From Neoluteolibacter marinus (GTDB lineage: Bacteria > Verrucomicrobiota > Verrucomicrobiia > Verrucomicrobiales > Akkermansiaceae), in NCBI RefSeq assembly GCF_014904755.1, contig NZ_JACZFQ010000066.1, forward strand, positions 1-33,671: a DNA stretch of 33,671 bases, read 5' to 3'. Of this stretch, positions 8,735 to 15,873 are shown piece by piece (positions within the stretch are counted from its first letter, which is position 1; each line of letters begins with the position of its first letter). The notes beneath the pieces were generated by a model. The model searched no databases and was not told where the DNA came from. It was given only the letters and a program-made list of their open reading frames with translations. A program made the translations under genes and the position numbers.

Positions 8735-9637
8735 TCAGTTCTTGAGGAAGCTGGCGGCCTTGCGGGAGTCGGTGCGGGCGAAAGCGTTGACCTTGGTCGC
8801 CTGTTCGGGCGTGAGATCGAGCTTTGAGAACTTCGTGCCTTTGAGCTGCCGCTTTTGGTCGGATGCCGGCGCCTTGCGGTAGGAGTCGTCCAGAAGCGTG
8901 GCGTTCCCGAAGCCCGCGGCCCCGGCGGGGGCGGCCTGGTCCTCCCCGCTGAGATAGACCGCGTCGGCCACCCCCGCCGTCCGGGCGCTCCGGATGAGGT
9001 CTTCCAGCCGGATCGTCGCGGGATCGTAGTCGACCAGGGTCACCTCGCGGCCGCGGAAGAAGCCGGCCTCGGTGCGGACGGTTCCTTCGATCGCGCCGAG
9101 TTTCATTTCGCCGGTCCAGAAGCAGTGCTGGGCGAAGGCAACCTGCCGGGTCGCGGGGGCCGCCGCGGCTTCCTCGCGACCCGCCTTGGCCAGCGCTTCG
9201 CGCATCCGGCGGGTCAAGGCCTCGCGGGTCCACACGTGGTCCTTGCGCGGGATCAGGTCCTTGCCTTCGCCGTCGAGGAAGCGGACGACCTGGTAGTTCC
9301 AGGCTCGTTCCTGGTAGCGCCTCAGGATTTCGGCGTCCTTGCCGTCCTTGTTGTTGTGGACCAGCACCGGGATGAAGTTCCGTTCGATCATCCCGACGAT
9401 CGACGGGGCGCTCAGCACCTCGCGGCCGAAGTTCTTGCAGCCGGCACATCCCGGCACCTCCTGGAAGAGGAGGAAGACCGGCTTCCCGGATTGCTTGGCG
9501 GCGGCGAGCGACTGGTCGAGGTCGCGGCTCCAGTTCACCGTCCCGACTTCAACCGGATTGCCGGTGACCGCTGCTTCCGGCTGGCATCCGGACAAGGCGG
9601 CCACCGCCAGCACGAGGGGAACGCATCGGATCTTCAT
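8735..9637 (-). CDS. VPG-type thioredoxin-like lipoprotein with MsrA-like C-terminal domain
   Basis: The start is set at the ATG at 9637, giving a lipoprotein signal with lipobox LSGC (Cys18); the frame is open to 9778, but that stretch is occupied by a terminator. Residues about 35-150 form a thioredoxin-like fold with VPGCAGCKNFG (C64, C67). This matches the thioredoxin-like (seleno)proteins whose motif is VPG-Sec, here with Cys in the Sec place. Residues about 166-232 resemble methionine sulfoxide reductase A: VAFAQHCFW (C172) with a following Glu, a G-I-E-G-T-V-T-E-G stretch and a YDPATIRLEDL segment. The MsrA substrate loop (usually GY-GG to GHAE) is almost absent. A role in extracytoplasmic thiol redox or methionine repair is inferred; the MsrA-like half may have lost reductase activity. 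Confidence 0.72.
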   Translation of the reverse strand: MKIRCVPLVLAVAALSGCQPEAAVTGNPVEVGTVNWSRDLDQSLAAAKQSGKPVFLLFQEVPGCAGCKNFGREVLSAPSIVGMIERNFIPVLVHNNKDGKDAEILRRYQERAWNYQVVRFLDGEGKDLIPRKDHVWTREALTRRMREALAKAGREEAAAAPATRQVAFAQHCFWTGEMKLGAIEGTVRTEAGFFRGREVTLVDYDPATIRLEDLIRSARTAGVADAVYLSGEDQAAPAGAAGFGNATLLDDSYRKAPASDQKRQLKGTKFSKLDLTPEQATKVNAFARTDSRKAASFLKN

Positions 9638-9691
9638 GGCTGTCCGGTGGGAGCCTGCCGCGCTCCGCTTATTCCGATCAGGATTCTCGTC

Positions 9692-9732
9692 GCAAAACGA
9701 AACCGCCGGGCCCCGGATGCGGGGCGCGGCGG
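9692..9732 (-). terminator. Rho-independent terminator of the CsbD gene
   Basis: Arms 9703-9715 and 9720-9732 pair over 13 positions with one mismatch around a GATG loop. On the minus strand the hairpin is followed by TTTCGTTTTG. It lies 30 bases past the csbD stop and ahead of the thioredoxin-lipoprotein start at 9637, separating the two transcripts. Confidence 0.75.
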
Positions 9733-9762
9733 CACTTTCCTTGGTTGAGAAGCGTGACGGGC

Positions 9763-9960
9763 TCAGTGGCAATCGCACGATTCCTGGATGGCCTTTTCGA
9801 CGGCCTCACGCGACTCGCCGGTGCGCTTCTGCACCCGTCCGACCATTTCGTCCACCTTGCCTTCGGCGTAGTCCAGATCGTCGTCCGTGAGTTCTCCCCA
9901 CTTCTGCTTCAGCTTACCCTTGGCGATGTTCCAGTCTCCTTTGATTTCGAGTGTGTTCAT
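9763..9960 (-). CDS. CsbD-family stress protein
   Basis: This small cytoplasmic protein (65 aa) has the CsbD pattern: G-D-W-N-x-x-K-G-K-x-K-Q-K-W-G-x-L-T-D-D-D-L at the start and the Y-A-E-G-K-x-D-E-x-V-G-x-x-Q-x-x-x-G segment in the middle. CsbD-like proteins are abundant general-stress proteins of unknown mechanism, probably helical hairpins. The end is unusual in having two cysteines and a histidine (ESCDCH), which could bind a metal. It stands alone with its own terminator downstream and an AT-rich leader without a Shine-Dalgarno sequence. Confidence 0.9.
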   Translation of the reverse strand: MNTLEIKGDWNIAKGKLKQKWGELTDDDLDYAEGKVDEMVGRVQKRTGESREAVEKAIQESCDCH

Positions 9961-10104
9961 GATTTGATGTTGGTTTTGATGGATGCCGCCGCAGCAGCAT
10001 CGCCTGCTTTCATCTCAACAGGCAACGTGCCACGGATTTCGATTCGTTTGTGAAGTGCTCATTTCCAAGGAGTCAGGAGGGATGCGGAGCGGGCGTGCGG
10101 AGGG

Positions 10105-10118
10105 TGCCCGCGCGGGCA
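10105..10118. promoter_or_regulatory. Perfect 14-base GC palindrome upstream of cmoA
   Basis: TGCCCGCGCGGGCA is fully self-complementary and extends by one wobble and one GC pair on each side. It lies between the divergent csbD and cmoA genes, about 119 bases before the cmoA ATG. It could be a regulator site or part of a leader structure. No tract of T follows, so a terminator is unlikely. Confidence 0.35.
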
Positions 10119-10236
10119 TCCTGCATGGGACCGGCCGGGCGGCCGTTGCAAATCGAGCCGGCTGGCGCCGACTCATTCTCCTCTCATGTCCGGCGGGTAG
10201 GGTGTGCGGCGTTGTCGATTTCATTCCACGGACACC

Positions 10237-11031
10237 ATGAAAGCCACCGCCCTGCAGTTTGCCCGCCCGCCCGTCGATGACGGCGGCAGTGTTCCCCTGA
10301 CAGTTTTGGAGAAAGACCGCGTGTTCGACACGCCGATGGACCACCTGCCCGACTTCAAGTTCGGCGAGCAGGTCGTCTCGGTGTTCGACGACATGGTCGG
10401 CCGCTCCGTTCCATTCTACGGCGAGATGCAACGGATGATCGCCGAGATCGCGGGCGATTACGCGGTGCCGGGCACCACGGTCTACGACCTCGGCTGCTCC
10501 ACCGGAACGACCTTCCTCTGCATTGACCCGAACGTCGCACCGGACGTGAAGTTCGTCGGGATCGACAACTCGCCGGAGATGCTCGAGCGCTGCCGCCTCA
10601 AGCTCGACCGGCACGGGATGAAGCGCGACGTCGAACTCCGCCACGGTGACCTCAACCAGGGGGTCGAGATCGGGAACGCTTCGCTGGTCCTGCTCGTCCT
10701 GACCCTGCAGTTCGTCCGTCCGCTCTACCGCGACAAGCTGGTGGCAAGCATCCTGGACGGGATGAACGAGAACGGCGCGCTGATCCTCGTGGAAAAGGTC
10801 ATCGGCGAGGACTCGCTCTTCAACCGGCAGTTCATCAAGTACTACTACGACATGAAACGCCGCAACGGCTACAGCGAGTTGGAAATCTCCCAGAAGCGCG
10901 AGGCCCTCGAGAACGTGCTGATCCCCTACAAGCTCATGGAAAACCGGGAGATGCTGCTGCGGGCGGGCTTCCGCCACTGCGACACCTTCTTCAAGTGGTA
11001 CAACTTCACCGGAATGATCGCCGTCAAATGA
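10237..11031 (+). CDS. cmoA: Carboxy-S-adenosyl-L-methionine synthase
   Basis: CmoA converts S-adenosylmethionine and prephenate into carboxy-SAM, used (with CmoB) to make cmo5U at tRNA wobble position 34. The 264-residue protein matches closely: FDERV-like FGEQVVSVFDDMVGRSVPFY (42-61), the SAM-binding VYDLGCSTG (82-90), GIDNSPEMLERCR (108-120), LTLQFVRP (155-162) and the hallmark GYSELEISQKREALENV (211-227). It carries about 20 extra N-terminal residues compared with the E. coli enzyme. The ATG at 10237 is chosen because upstream codons do not resemble the family. Its last four bases overlap the next gene (ATGA), so the two are translationally coupled. No cmoB is visible in the window. Confidence 0.92.
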   Translation: MKATALQFARPPVDDGGSVPLTVLEKDRVFDTPMDHLPDFKFGEQVVSVFDDMVGRSVPFYGEMQRMIAEIAGDYAVPGTTVYDLGCSTGTTFLCIDPNVAPDVKFVGIDNSPEMLERCRLKLDRHGMKRDVELRHGDLNQGVEIGNASLVLLVLTLQFVRPLYRDKLVASILDGMNENGALILVEKVIGEDSLFNRQFIKYYYDMKRRNGYSELEISQKREALENVLIPYKLMENREMLLRAGFRHCDTFFKWYNFTGMIAVK

Positions 11032-11768
11032 ACGTCCGCATCGGAAACTTCCTCTACCACTACCGGAACATCCTGTTTCCGGTGGTCTACCTGCTCTTGT
11101 TCCTCAAGGGGCCCGATGGTCCCTTCCTGACGGCGGACTACCGGATCGCGGCGCTTGCCGGGATCCTGATTGCGCTGGCGGGACAGCTGGTCCGCGCCGT
11201 CACCATCGGCCTCGAGTACATCAAGCGCGGCGGCAAGAACCGGATGCCCTACGCCGACGACCTGGTCCAGGGCGGGATCTTCGCCCACTGCCGGAACCCG
11301 CTGTATGTCGGGAATTTCACCATCCTGCTCGGCACCGGCATCGCCTCGAATTCCTTTTGGTTCATGGCTGTCGGCATCCCGTTCTTTTTCATCGGCTACC
11401 ATTTCATCATTTCGGCCGAGGAGAACTTCCTGCGTGGAAAATTCGGCGGGCAGTACGACGACTACTGCCGCCGCGTCAACCGGGTCATCCCCAGGCTGGG
11501 AGGCATCGGCGCGACCCTCGGCAGCATGTCGTTCAATTGGAAGCGGCTGGTCAGCGCGGAGTACAACAGCACCTTCGCGTGGATGATCGCGGTCTGTGCC
11601 TCGGTGCTCCAGAATGTCTGGCTGAGCGGCAGCTATTCGCTCTCCAACCCCGTCGTGATCGCGATGTGGACCGGTGCCGGGCTCACCGTCGCCGGTTACA
11701 TCGTCGCCCGGGTGCTGAAGAAAACCGGGCGCCTGCGGGTGCTTCCGGCGGGAGCGCAGGCGGCCTGA
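11028..11768 (+). CDS. Isoprenylcysteine carboxyl methyltransferase-like membrane protein
   Basis: This 246-residue multi-pass membrane protein starts within the cmoA stop codon. The central part has the ICMT/PEMT-type signature: RNPLYVGN (residues 89-96), a hydrophobic helix, then EENFLRGKFG-QYDDYCRRVNRVIP (131-155). These regions bind SAM in this family. Extra C-terminal helices lie at about 184-199 and 208-228. In bacteria such proteins methylate varied small or lipid substrates, so the target is unknown. The tight coupling to cmoA raises the question of whether it uses SAM or carboxy-SAM; this is inference only. It ends 8 bases from the convergent ThuA gene. Confidence 0.78.
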   Translation: MNVRIGNFLYHYRNILFPVVYLLLFLKGPDGPFLTADYRIAALAGILIALAGQLVRAVTIGLEYIKRGGKNRMPYADDLVQGGIFAHCRNPLYVGNFTILLGTGIASNSFWFMAVGIPFFFIGYHFIISAEENFLRGKFGGQYDDYCRRVNRVIPRLGGIGATLGSMSFNWKRLVSAEYNSTFAWMIAVCASVLQNVWLSGSYSLSNPVVIAMWTGAGLTVAGYIVARVLKKTGRLRVLPAGAQAA

Positions 11769-11776
11769 GGAAGCAC

Positions 11777-12601
11777 TTACTTCTTCGGCCTGCCGTAGCC
11801 GGCCTTGGGCCGGCCGTTGGCGTCGAGTTTGTCGGCGGCCCAGAGCAGGCCCTTGGCGACCATGTCGAGGTAGCGGGCGTCCTCGACGGTGGCGTTGTTG
11901 TGGCCGATGGTCGTGGAGAAAACCCGGGTGTGCTTGTCGCCGTAGGTGTTGGTCCAGACCACCACCGTCTCATCCTTGCCCTGCTTGCCCTTGGCCAGCG
12001 GGTGGGCGTCGTCGAAGAGCCGGACATTGTTGTAGAGCTCCTCGTTGATGGTGGTCCAGTCGGCGGCGCCCTTGGTCACCGGGTGACTTGTGTCGACGAA
12101 CGAAATGTCGATCGGCTGCTGGCGGCCGTGGCCGCTCGATTGCAGGCCGAGGAACTCGAACCACAGCGAACCGTCGCCGCCGAGCTTGGTCACTTTCTTG
12201 CGGAAGTCGCCGGTGCGGTAGCTGTGCATCGCGCAGTGGAGGTTGACGGCGGGCATGCCGTCGCGATGGGGCTTGAGCACTCCCTTGACGACCTCCGGGT
12301 CCTTGATGTCGGCGGCGCATTCATCGTGGATGACGAGATCGTAGCCGGCGGCGTAGTCCGGGTTGCCGTAAATCGGCAGCGCCGGCTTGGTGCTGCCGTC
12401 GTCGACGTGGACCTGGTCGACGGTGACGTTGATCCGTTCTTCCAGTCCCTTCTTCAAAATCTCGGTCTGCGCCTTGTAGTCGTGGCAGCAGCCGCCGGTG
12501 ATCAGCATGACCTTGAGGGGTTTGGCGGCGTCCTGTCCGTGGACCGTGGGAACAAGGCCGAACAGGGCGGTGGTGGCGGAAACGAGCAGCAGGTTTTTCA
12601 T
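11777..12601 (-). CDS. ThuA-domain protein, exported
   Basis: This 274-residue protein starts at the ATG at 12601 with a signal peptide (about residues 1-23). The ThuA-like pattern is clear: KVMLITGGCCHDY near the start, DLVIHDECAAD, the HRDGMPAVNLHCAMHSYR segment and the late ETVVVWTNTYGDKHTRVFSTTIGHN block. ThuA domains adopt a class-I glutamine-amidotransferase-like fold and some act in trehalose or disaccharide use, usually as 3-keto-sugar enzymes. Such stand-alone exported forms are very frequent in Verrucomicrobiota and Planctomycetota. The specific reaction is not known. It differs from the ThuA domain of the giant fusion. Confidence 0.85.
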   Translation of the reverse strand: MKNLLLVSATTALFGLVPTVHGQDAAKPLKVMLITGGCCHDYKAQTEILKKGLEERINVTVDQVHVDDGSTKPALPIYGNPDYAAGYDLVIHDECAADIKDPEVVKGVLKPHRDGMPAVNLHCAMHSYRTGDFRKKVTKLGGDGSLWFEFLGLQSSGHGRQQPIDISFVDTSHPVTKGAADWTTINEELYNNVRLFDDAHPLAKGKQGKDETVVVWTNTYGDKHTRVFSTTIGHNNATVEDARYLDMVAKGLLWAADKLDANGRPKAGYGRPKK

Positions 12602-12659
12602 GACTGGGGACGCTAGGGTCGAGGTGGAGATAGGCAAGACGATTGGGGCGCCGCCACCC

Positions 12660-12699
12660 TTTCGAGGGGTCTGTCATTCGGGCGGCTTTCGCCTCGAAA
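12660..12699. other. Stem-loop in the divergent intergenic region
   Basis: TTTCGAGG at 12660-12667 is perfectly complementary to CCTCGAAA at 12692-12699, with a GGCG/CGCC pair nested near the right arm. It lies between the minus-strand ThuA gene and the plus-strand small membrane protein. It may be a leader structure or operator; no T tract follows. Confidence 0.35.
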
Positions 12700-12795
12700 A
12701 TGTCGCTGCCGTTGGCCCGTCAAACCGGTTTCCGGGTGCTTGCGTCCTTCCCGGGCCTGTGGCATCTTGCACGGTGCGAAAGGAGCTTTGACGCC

Positions 12796-13125
12796 ATGAA
12801 AGAATTGCTGGATGCGTGGAAAACGGTGGATCGAAACACGATCGCCGCCTTGTTGAGCGTGCTTCCCGGGGCGGGGCATCTTTACAAGCATCACTACCTC
12901 GCGGGCGCGGGAATCCTGACGGTCGGCAACACGCTGATGGTTTTCGTCGCCCTGTGGCTCTCGATCGCCACCCTCGGCCTGTCGCTGATCCTGGTGCCGG
13001 CTCTTTGGATGGCGGGGGTTGCCTACGCCGCTTATTACGCGCCAGATCACCACGGCGCGCATCCGTGGCTGCATTTTTGGGAGCACCGCCGGGTGCACGC
13101 GGGCCGGGGCAAAGACGGGCACTAA
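12796..13125 (+). CDS. Small two-helix membrane protein, unknown function
   Basis: This 109-residue protein is preceded by one of the few good Shine-Dalgarno sequences in the window (AAGGAG, about 10 bases before the ATG), which fixes the start. After a short amphipathic N-terminus there is LLSVLPGAGHLYKHHYLAGAG, reminiscent of the turn in TM2-type domains. Two hydrophobic helices follow (about residues 38-55 and 60-78), then a His-rich tail (HHGAHPWLHFWEHRRVHAG). The tail has several histidines and could bind a metal. I do not recognise a named family. Confidence 0.7.
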   Translation: MKELLDAWKTVDRNTIAALLSVLPGAGHLYKHHYLAGAGILTVGNTLMVFVALWLSIATLGLSLILVPALWMAGVAYAAYYAPDHHGAHPWLHFWEHRRVHAGRGKDGH

Positions 13126-13144
13126 GGTCCACCGGAAGACGGGG

Positions 13145-13162
13145 ATGGGACGAAAGTCCCAT
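13145..13162. other. GAAA-tetraloop hairpin between two plus-strand genes
   Basis: ATGGGAC (13145-13151), loop GAAA (13152-13155) and GTCCCAT (13156-13162) form a perfect 7-pair hairpin, 19 bases after the small membrane protein stop and 34 bases before the GNAT start. It has no T tract, so it is at best a weak terminator. It may be a transcript-stabilising or REP-like hairpin. Confidence 0.45.
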
Positions 13163-13196
13163 TGCCGGGGCGGCGGCCGTTGGTTTGATTCGGGCC

Positions 13197-14057
13197 ATGG
13201 CGATCGAACTTGTTCCCGCGACGGAGGAGGCCATCCCGCGGCTGTCGGATATCTGTCACCGGGCGTTTTCCGCGCTCCATGACCGCTTCGGGATCGAGCG
13301 CGACATCCCGACCCCGGAGGTCGGGGAAATGATCCTCTCACAAACCGTCAAACGGCCGGATTACACCGGAATCATGGCGGTCCTCCACGGCAAGGTCGTC
13401 GGTTCGAATTTCCTGACCTTCGTCGACGAGGTCGCCGGGGTCGGACCGATCACGGTGGACCCGGACCTGCAATCGAAGGGGATCGGCCGCCAGCTGATGC
13501 AGTGGGCGATCGACGAGTCACGGCGGCGGGGCATCCGCCAGGTCCGGCTGTTCCAGGAAGCGCTCAACACCGCGTCGCTTTCGCTCTACACCTCGCTCGG
13601 TTTCGAATGGCGGGACTCCGCGGCGCTGATGCAGGCGATGCCGGCGGCGGAGGACGACGACGCGGTCCGGCCGATGGGACCCGCGGACCTGCCGGCGGTC
13701 GCCGAACTGTCGCGCCGCGCCTATGGCTATTCGCGCGCCGGCGATGCGGGGCAATTGCTCGAATGGCAGGTGCCGGGATTCCTCATGCTGCGAGACGGCG
13801 AACCGGTGGCCTACCTTTTCGCCACCCTCTTCGGCCATGCGGCGGCGGTGTCGAACGTGGAGCTCCTCGCCCTGGTCGCCCAGGCGGCCCGCCAGCTGCC
13901 GCCGCCGCTCGCCCGCTTCATTTGCCCGCTGTCCCGGCCCGGCCTCCACCGCGAAGCGCTGGCTGCCGGGCACCGGACGGTGAAGATGCTCTCCTACATG
14001 TCGCTGGGGGACTATGTGCCGCCGGCGGGGGCGCAGTTTCCGTCGATCCAGTGTTAG
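13197..14057 (+). CDS. GNAT acetyltransferase with a second degenerate half
   Basis: This 286-residue protein has an N-terminal GNAT domain (about 1-145). The acetyl-CoA loop is ITVDPDLQSKGIGRQLMQWAI (about 85-105, with Q92-x-x-G-x-G), followed by the LFQEALNTASLSLYTSLGFEWRD strand-helix that binds the CoA tail. Residues about 155-286 begin AVRPMGPADLPAVAELSRRAYG, a typical GNAT start, but lack a clear CoA loop, so the second half looks like a non-catalytic GNAT fold. The acceptor substrate is unknown. The ATG at 13197 is used because residues from there match a GNAT N-terminus; upstream sequence lies over the preceding gene. Confidence 0.82.
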   Translation: MAIELVPATEEAIPRLSDICHRAFSALHDRFGIERDIPTPEVGEMILSQTVKRPDYTGIMAVLHGKVVGSNFLTFVDEVAGVGPITVDPDLQSKGIGRQLMQWAIDESRRRGIRQVRLFQEALNTASLSLYTSLGFEWRDSAALMQAMPAAEDDDAVRPMGPADLPAVAELSRRAYGYSRAGDAGQLLEWQVPGFLMLRDGEPVAYLFATLFGHAAAVSNVELLALVAQAARQLPPPLARFICPLSRPGLHREALAAGHRTVKMLSYMSLGDYVPPAGAQFPSIQC

Positions 14058-14125
14058 ATGACTCCCTGACCTCCTGCAGGAGTTTCGTCTTGTCCGGACA
14101 CGACCGCTCCGGGGAGATTTGGGGC

Positions 14126-14461
14126 ATGTTGAACGAGCTTTCTTCCTCATTGCGCCGCGGCTTCGCGTCGGCAAGGGAAGAACGGCTCGAGGAATGGACG
14201 GTTGTCCGGCAAGCAGGATTCTGGTGCTACTGGTCGAGGCGGTGGGCCCGGATCCTTTGCTCGATCTGGATCGGTGCGGCCGTCGCGAGCTTGCGCACCG
14301 CCCGGCCGGTATTACCGCAACTCCTGCAGGGGATGTTCCTGTTTTCCATGGTCGCGCTGTCCTTTGTCCTCATCGAGCTTGTGATATGGCGCCGAGCGGA
14401 GACGAAATGGTCCAGATGGATGGCTGCAGGTGAGGATTCACATGCTGGATCAAACCGGTAG
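14126..14461 (+). CDS. Small membrane protein, unknown
   Basis: This 111-residue protein is preceded by GGGGAG nine bases before the ATG. The N-terminal half is basic and amphipathic (RRGFASAREERLEEWTVVRQ). Two hydrophobic segments follow at about 43-57 and 70-90, then a charged tail. No known family is recognised. Only 5 bases separate its stop from the next membrane-protein gene, so the two are probably one operon and perhaps one membrane complex. Confidence 0.6.
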   Translation: MLNELSSSLRRGFASAREERLEEWTVVRQAGFWCYWSRRWARILCSIWIGAAVASLRTARPVLPQLLQGMFLFSMVALSFVLIELVIWRRAETKWSRWMAAGEDSHAGSNR

Positions 14462-14466
14462 CCACG

Positions 14467-14925
14467 ATGAAGCGGACGAACGCCAGATTGCGGGATCAAA
14501 CCCGACGGGCATGGCTGGACGTTATTTTACTACTATGGCTGTCGTGCCTGTCGGCGAGGGCCAATCCGGTGGGAGATCCACTTCAGGAAGTGGGCCAAGG
14601 CCTGGGCCAGGCGACGGCGATGTTTTCCCTGGCAGTGGAGATCGCGCTCACCGCGGCGATGCTGATCGGCCTTTACCGGATTCAACGTCGGGCCCTGCTG
14701 GTTTGCTGCCTGATTGCGCTGAATGCCGCGACCTTCGGGCTTTTCGTAGTCTGGATCTACCCGCACCTGAAGAACGTTTGGGTCATCGAGGGCCTCATCT
14801 GGCTGGTCGAATCCATGGGAATCGCGGCCATTCTGCGCGGCTTCCAGGTGCCCCCGTTCTCGATGCGCACGGTGGCGCTGGTTGCCCTGTTAGGCAACCT
14901 CGTCTCCTTCCTGCTGGGCAACTAG
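14467..14925 (+). CDS. Four-helix integral membrane protein, unknown
   Basis: This 152-residue protein has an N-terminal signal or anchor helix (about 17-32). A short polar GDPLQEVGQGLGQ segment follows. Three further hydrophobic helices lie at about 51-68, 77-97 and 110-150 with little loop. The pattern resembles a generic small bacterial membrane protein; no catalytic motif is visible. It follows the preceding gene by 5 bases. Its stop is 8 bases from the convergent conserved gene. One rare TTA Leu codon sits in CTGTTAGGC near the end. Confidence 0.65.
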   Translation: MKRTNARLRDQTRRAWLDVILLLWLSCLSARANPVGDPLQEVGQGLGQATAMFSLAVEIALTAAMLIGLYRIQRRALLVCCLIALNAATFGLFVVWIYPHLKNVWVIEGLIWLVESMGIAAILRGFQVPPFSMRTVALVALLGNLVSFLLGN

Positions 14926-14933
14926 CGGGGCGA

Positions 14934-15836
14934 TCAGCGGCAGCCGAAGAAGTGCCGCTGCTTGATCAGGCCGGCGACCTGGGGCGGCACCATGTCGGTC
15001 CAGACCTCGTCGCCGTCGGCGATCTTCCTCAGGACGTCGCGCGAGAAGATGCTGAGATACTCCTCCTTGAAGTTGTCGAGGGCGACGAAGCTGCCGCGCT
15101 CGACCAGCACGGCCTTCTTGTAGAGGGCCTCGGAGGGCTGCAGGACGGAGCCGTCGGGGCCGAACATGGCGGCACCGCTGAGACCGAGTTGCACGAGCTT
15201 GAGGCTGGTCAGGCGGTTGTCGACGGCGCGGAACTCGATCCCGCGGAACTCGATCATGTCGATCTCGATGCGGCCGGTGGTGAGCTTGTCGAGCAGGCTC
15301 TCGATCAGCAGCTCGGGCTCGTGGTAGAGGAAGAAGGCGCCGTAGAGGAGGTTGACGCCGACCACCCCGAGGGCCTCCTGTTGGAGCGAGGCCTCGTTGT
15401 CGAGCATGCGGACGTGGATCAGGATCTGGGACGGTTCGTCGCGCGGGCGGGACTGGAATTTCACGCCCATCCAGCCGTGGCACTCGTTGCCGCCGCGGTA
15501 GCTGCGGGCGACCACCGTGTCGGCGAAGGCGAAGAAGGCGGTGGTGTCGCCGCGCTGGTCGGCGAGGCGCTCGACATTGAGCGAGAACTCGCGGTCGAGC
15601 ATCGCCTGCAGGCGCGTGCGCGAGACGTAGCGGTCGCCGCTGCCGTAGATGGCGTCGCTGACCATCATGTCGTAGGCGGAGATGCTCTTGGCGACGGTGC
15701 CGGCGGCGCCGCCGACGCGGAAGAACCAGCGCACCACTTCCTGGCCGGCACCGATTTCGGCGAGGGTTCCGTACCAGCGCGGGTCGAGGTTGATTTTGAG
15801 CGCCTTGTGGTGGGTATCGAGATCTTCCTCGCGCAT
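14934..15836 (-). CDS. Conserved soluble protein of unknown function
   Basis: This 300-residue protein starts at the ATG at 15836 (REEDLDTHHKALKINLD). It has no signal peptide or membrane helix. Highly ordered blocks (WYGTLAEIGAGQEVVRWFFR, GTVAKSISAYDMMVSDAIYG, FADTVVARSYRG, HGWMGVKFQ, NLLYGAFFL, RIEIDMIEFRG, QLGLSGAAMFGPDG, EALYKKAVLVERGSF) indicate a strongly conserved cytoplasmic family. From memory, relatives in cyanobacteria and other phyla are often labelled TonB-dependent receptor or nucleotide adenylyltransferase; the receptor label cannot be right for a soluble protein. It is last of a three-gene minus-strand cluster, 37 bases after the LmbE-like gene. Function is unknown; an enzyme is likely given the conserved Gly, Asp and Tyr. 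Confidence 0.75.
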   Translation of the reverse strand: MREEDLDTHHKALKINLDPRWYGTLAEIGAGQEVVRWFFRVGGAAGTVAKSISAYDMMVSDAIYGSGDRYVSRTRLQAMLDREFSLNVERLADQRGDTTAFFAFADTVVARSYRGGNECHGWMGVKFQSRPRDEPSQILIHVRMLDNEASLQQEALGVVGVNLLYGAFFLYHEPELLIESLLDKLTTGRIEIDMIEFRGIEFRAVDNRLTSLKLVQLGLSGAAMFGPDGSVLQPSEALYKKAVLVERGSFVALDNFKEEYLSIFSRDVLRKIADGDEVWTDMVPPQVAGLIKQRHFFGCR

Positions 15837-15873
15837 GGGTGCAAAAAGCACCTGCCGCGCCACATTGGCCGCT

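Noticed and set aside
9638-9778. N-terminal extension of the thioredoxin lipoprotein to 9778
   Set aside because: It would hide the lipoprotein signal inside the protein and overlap the strong csbD terminator.
14934-15836. TonB-dependent receptor label for the conserved 300-residue protein
   Set aside because: There is no signal peptide, plug domain or beta-barrel pattern; the protein is soluble.
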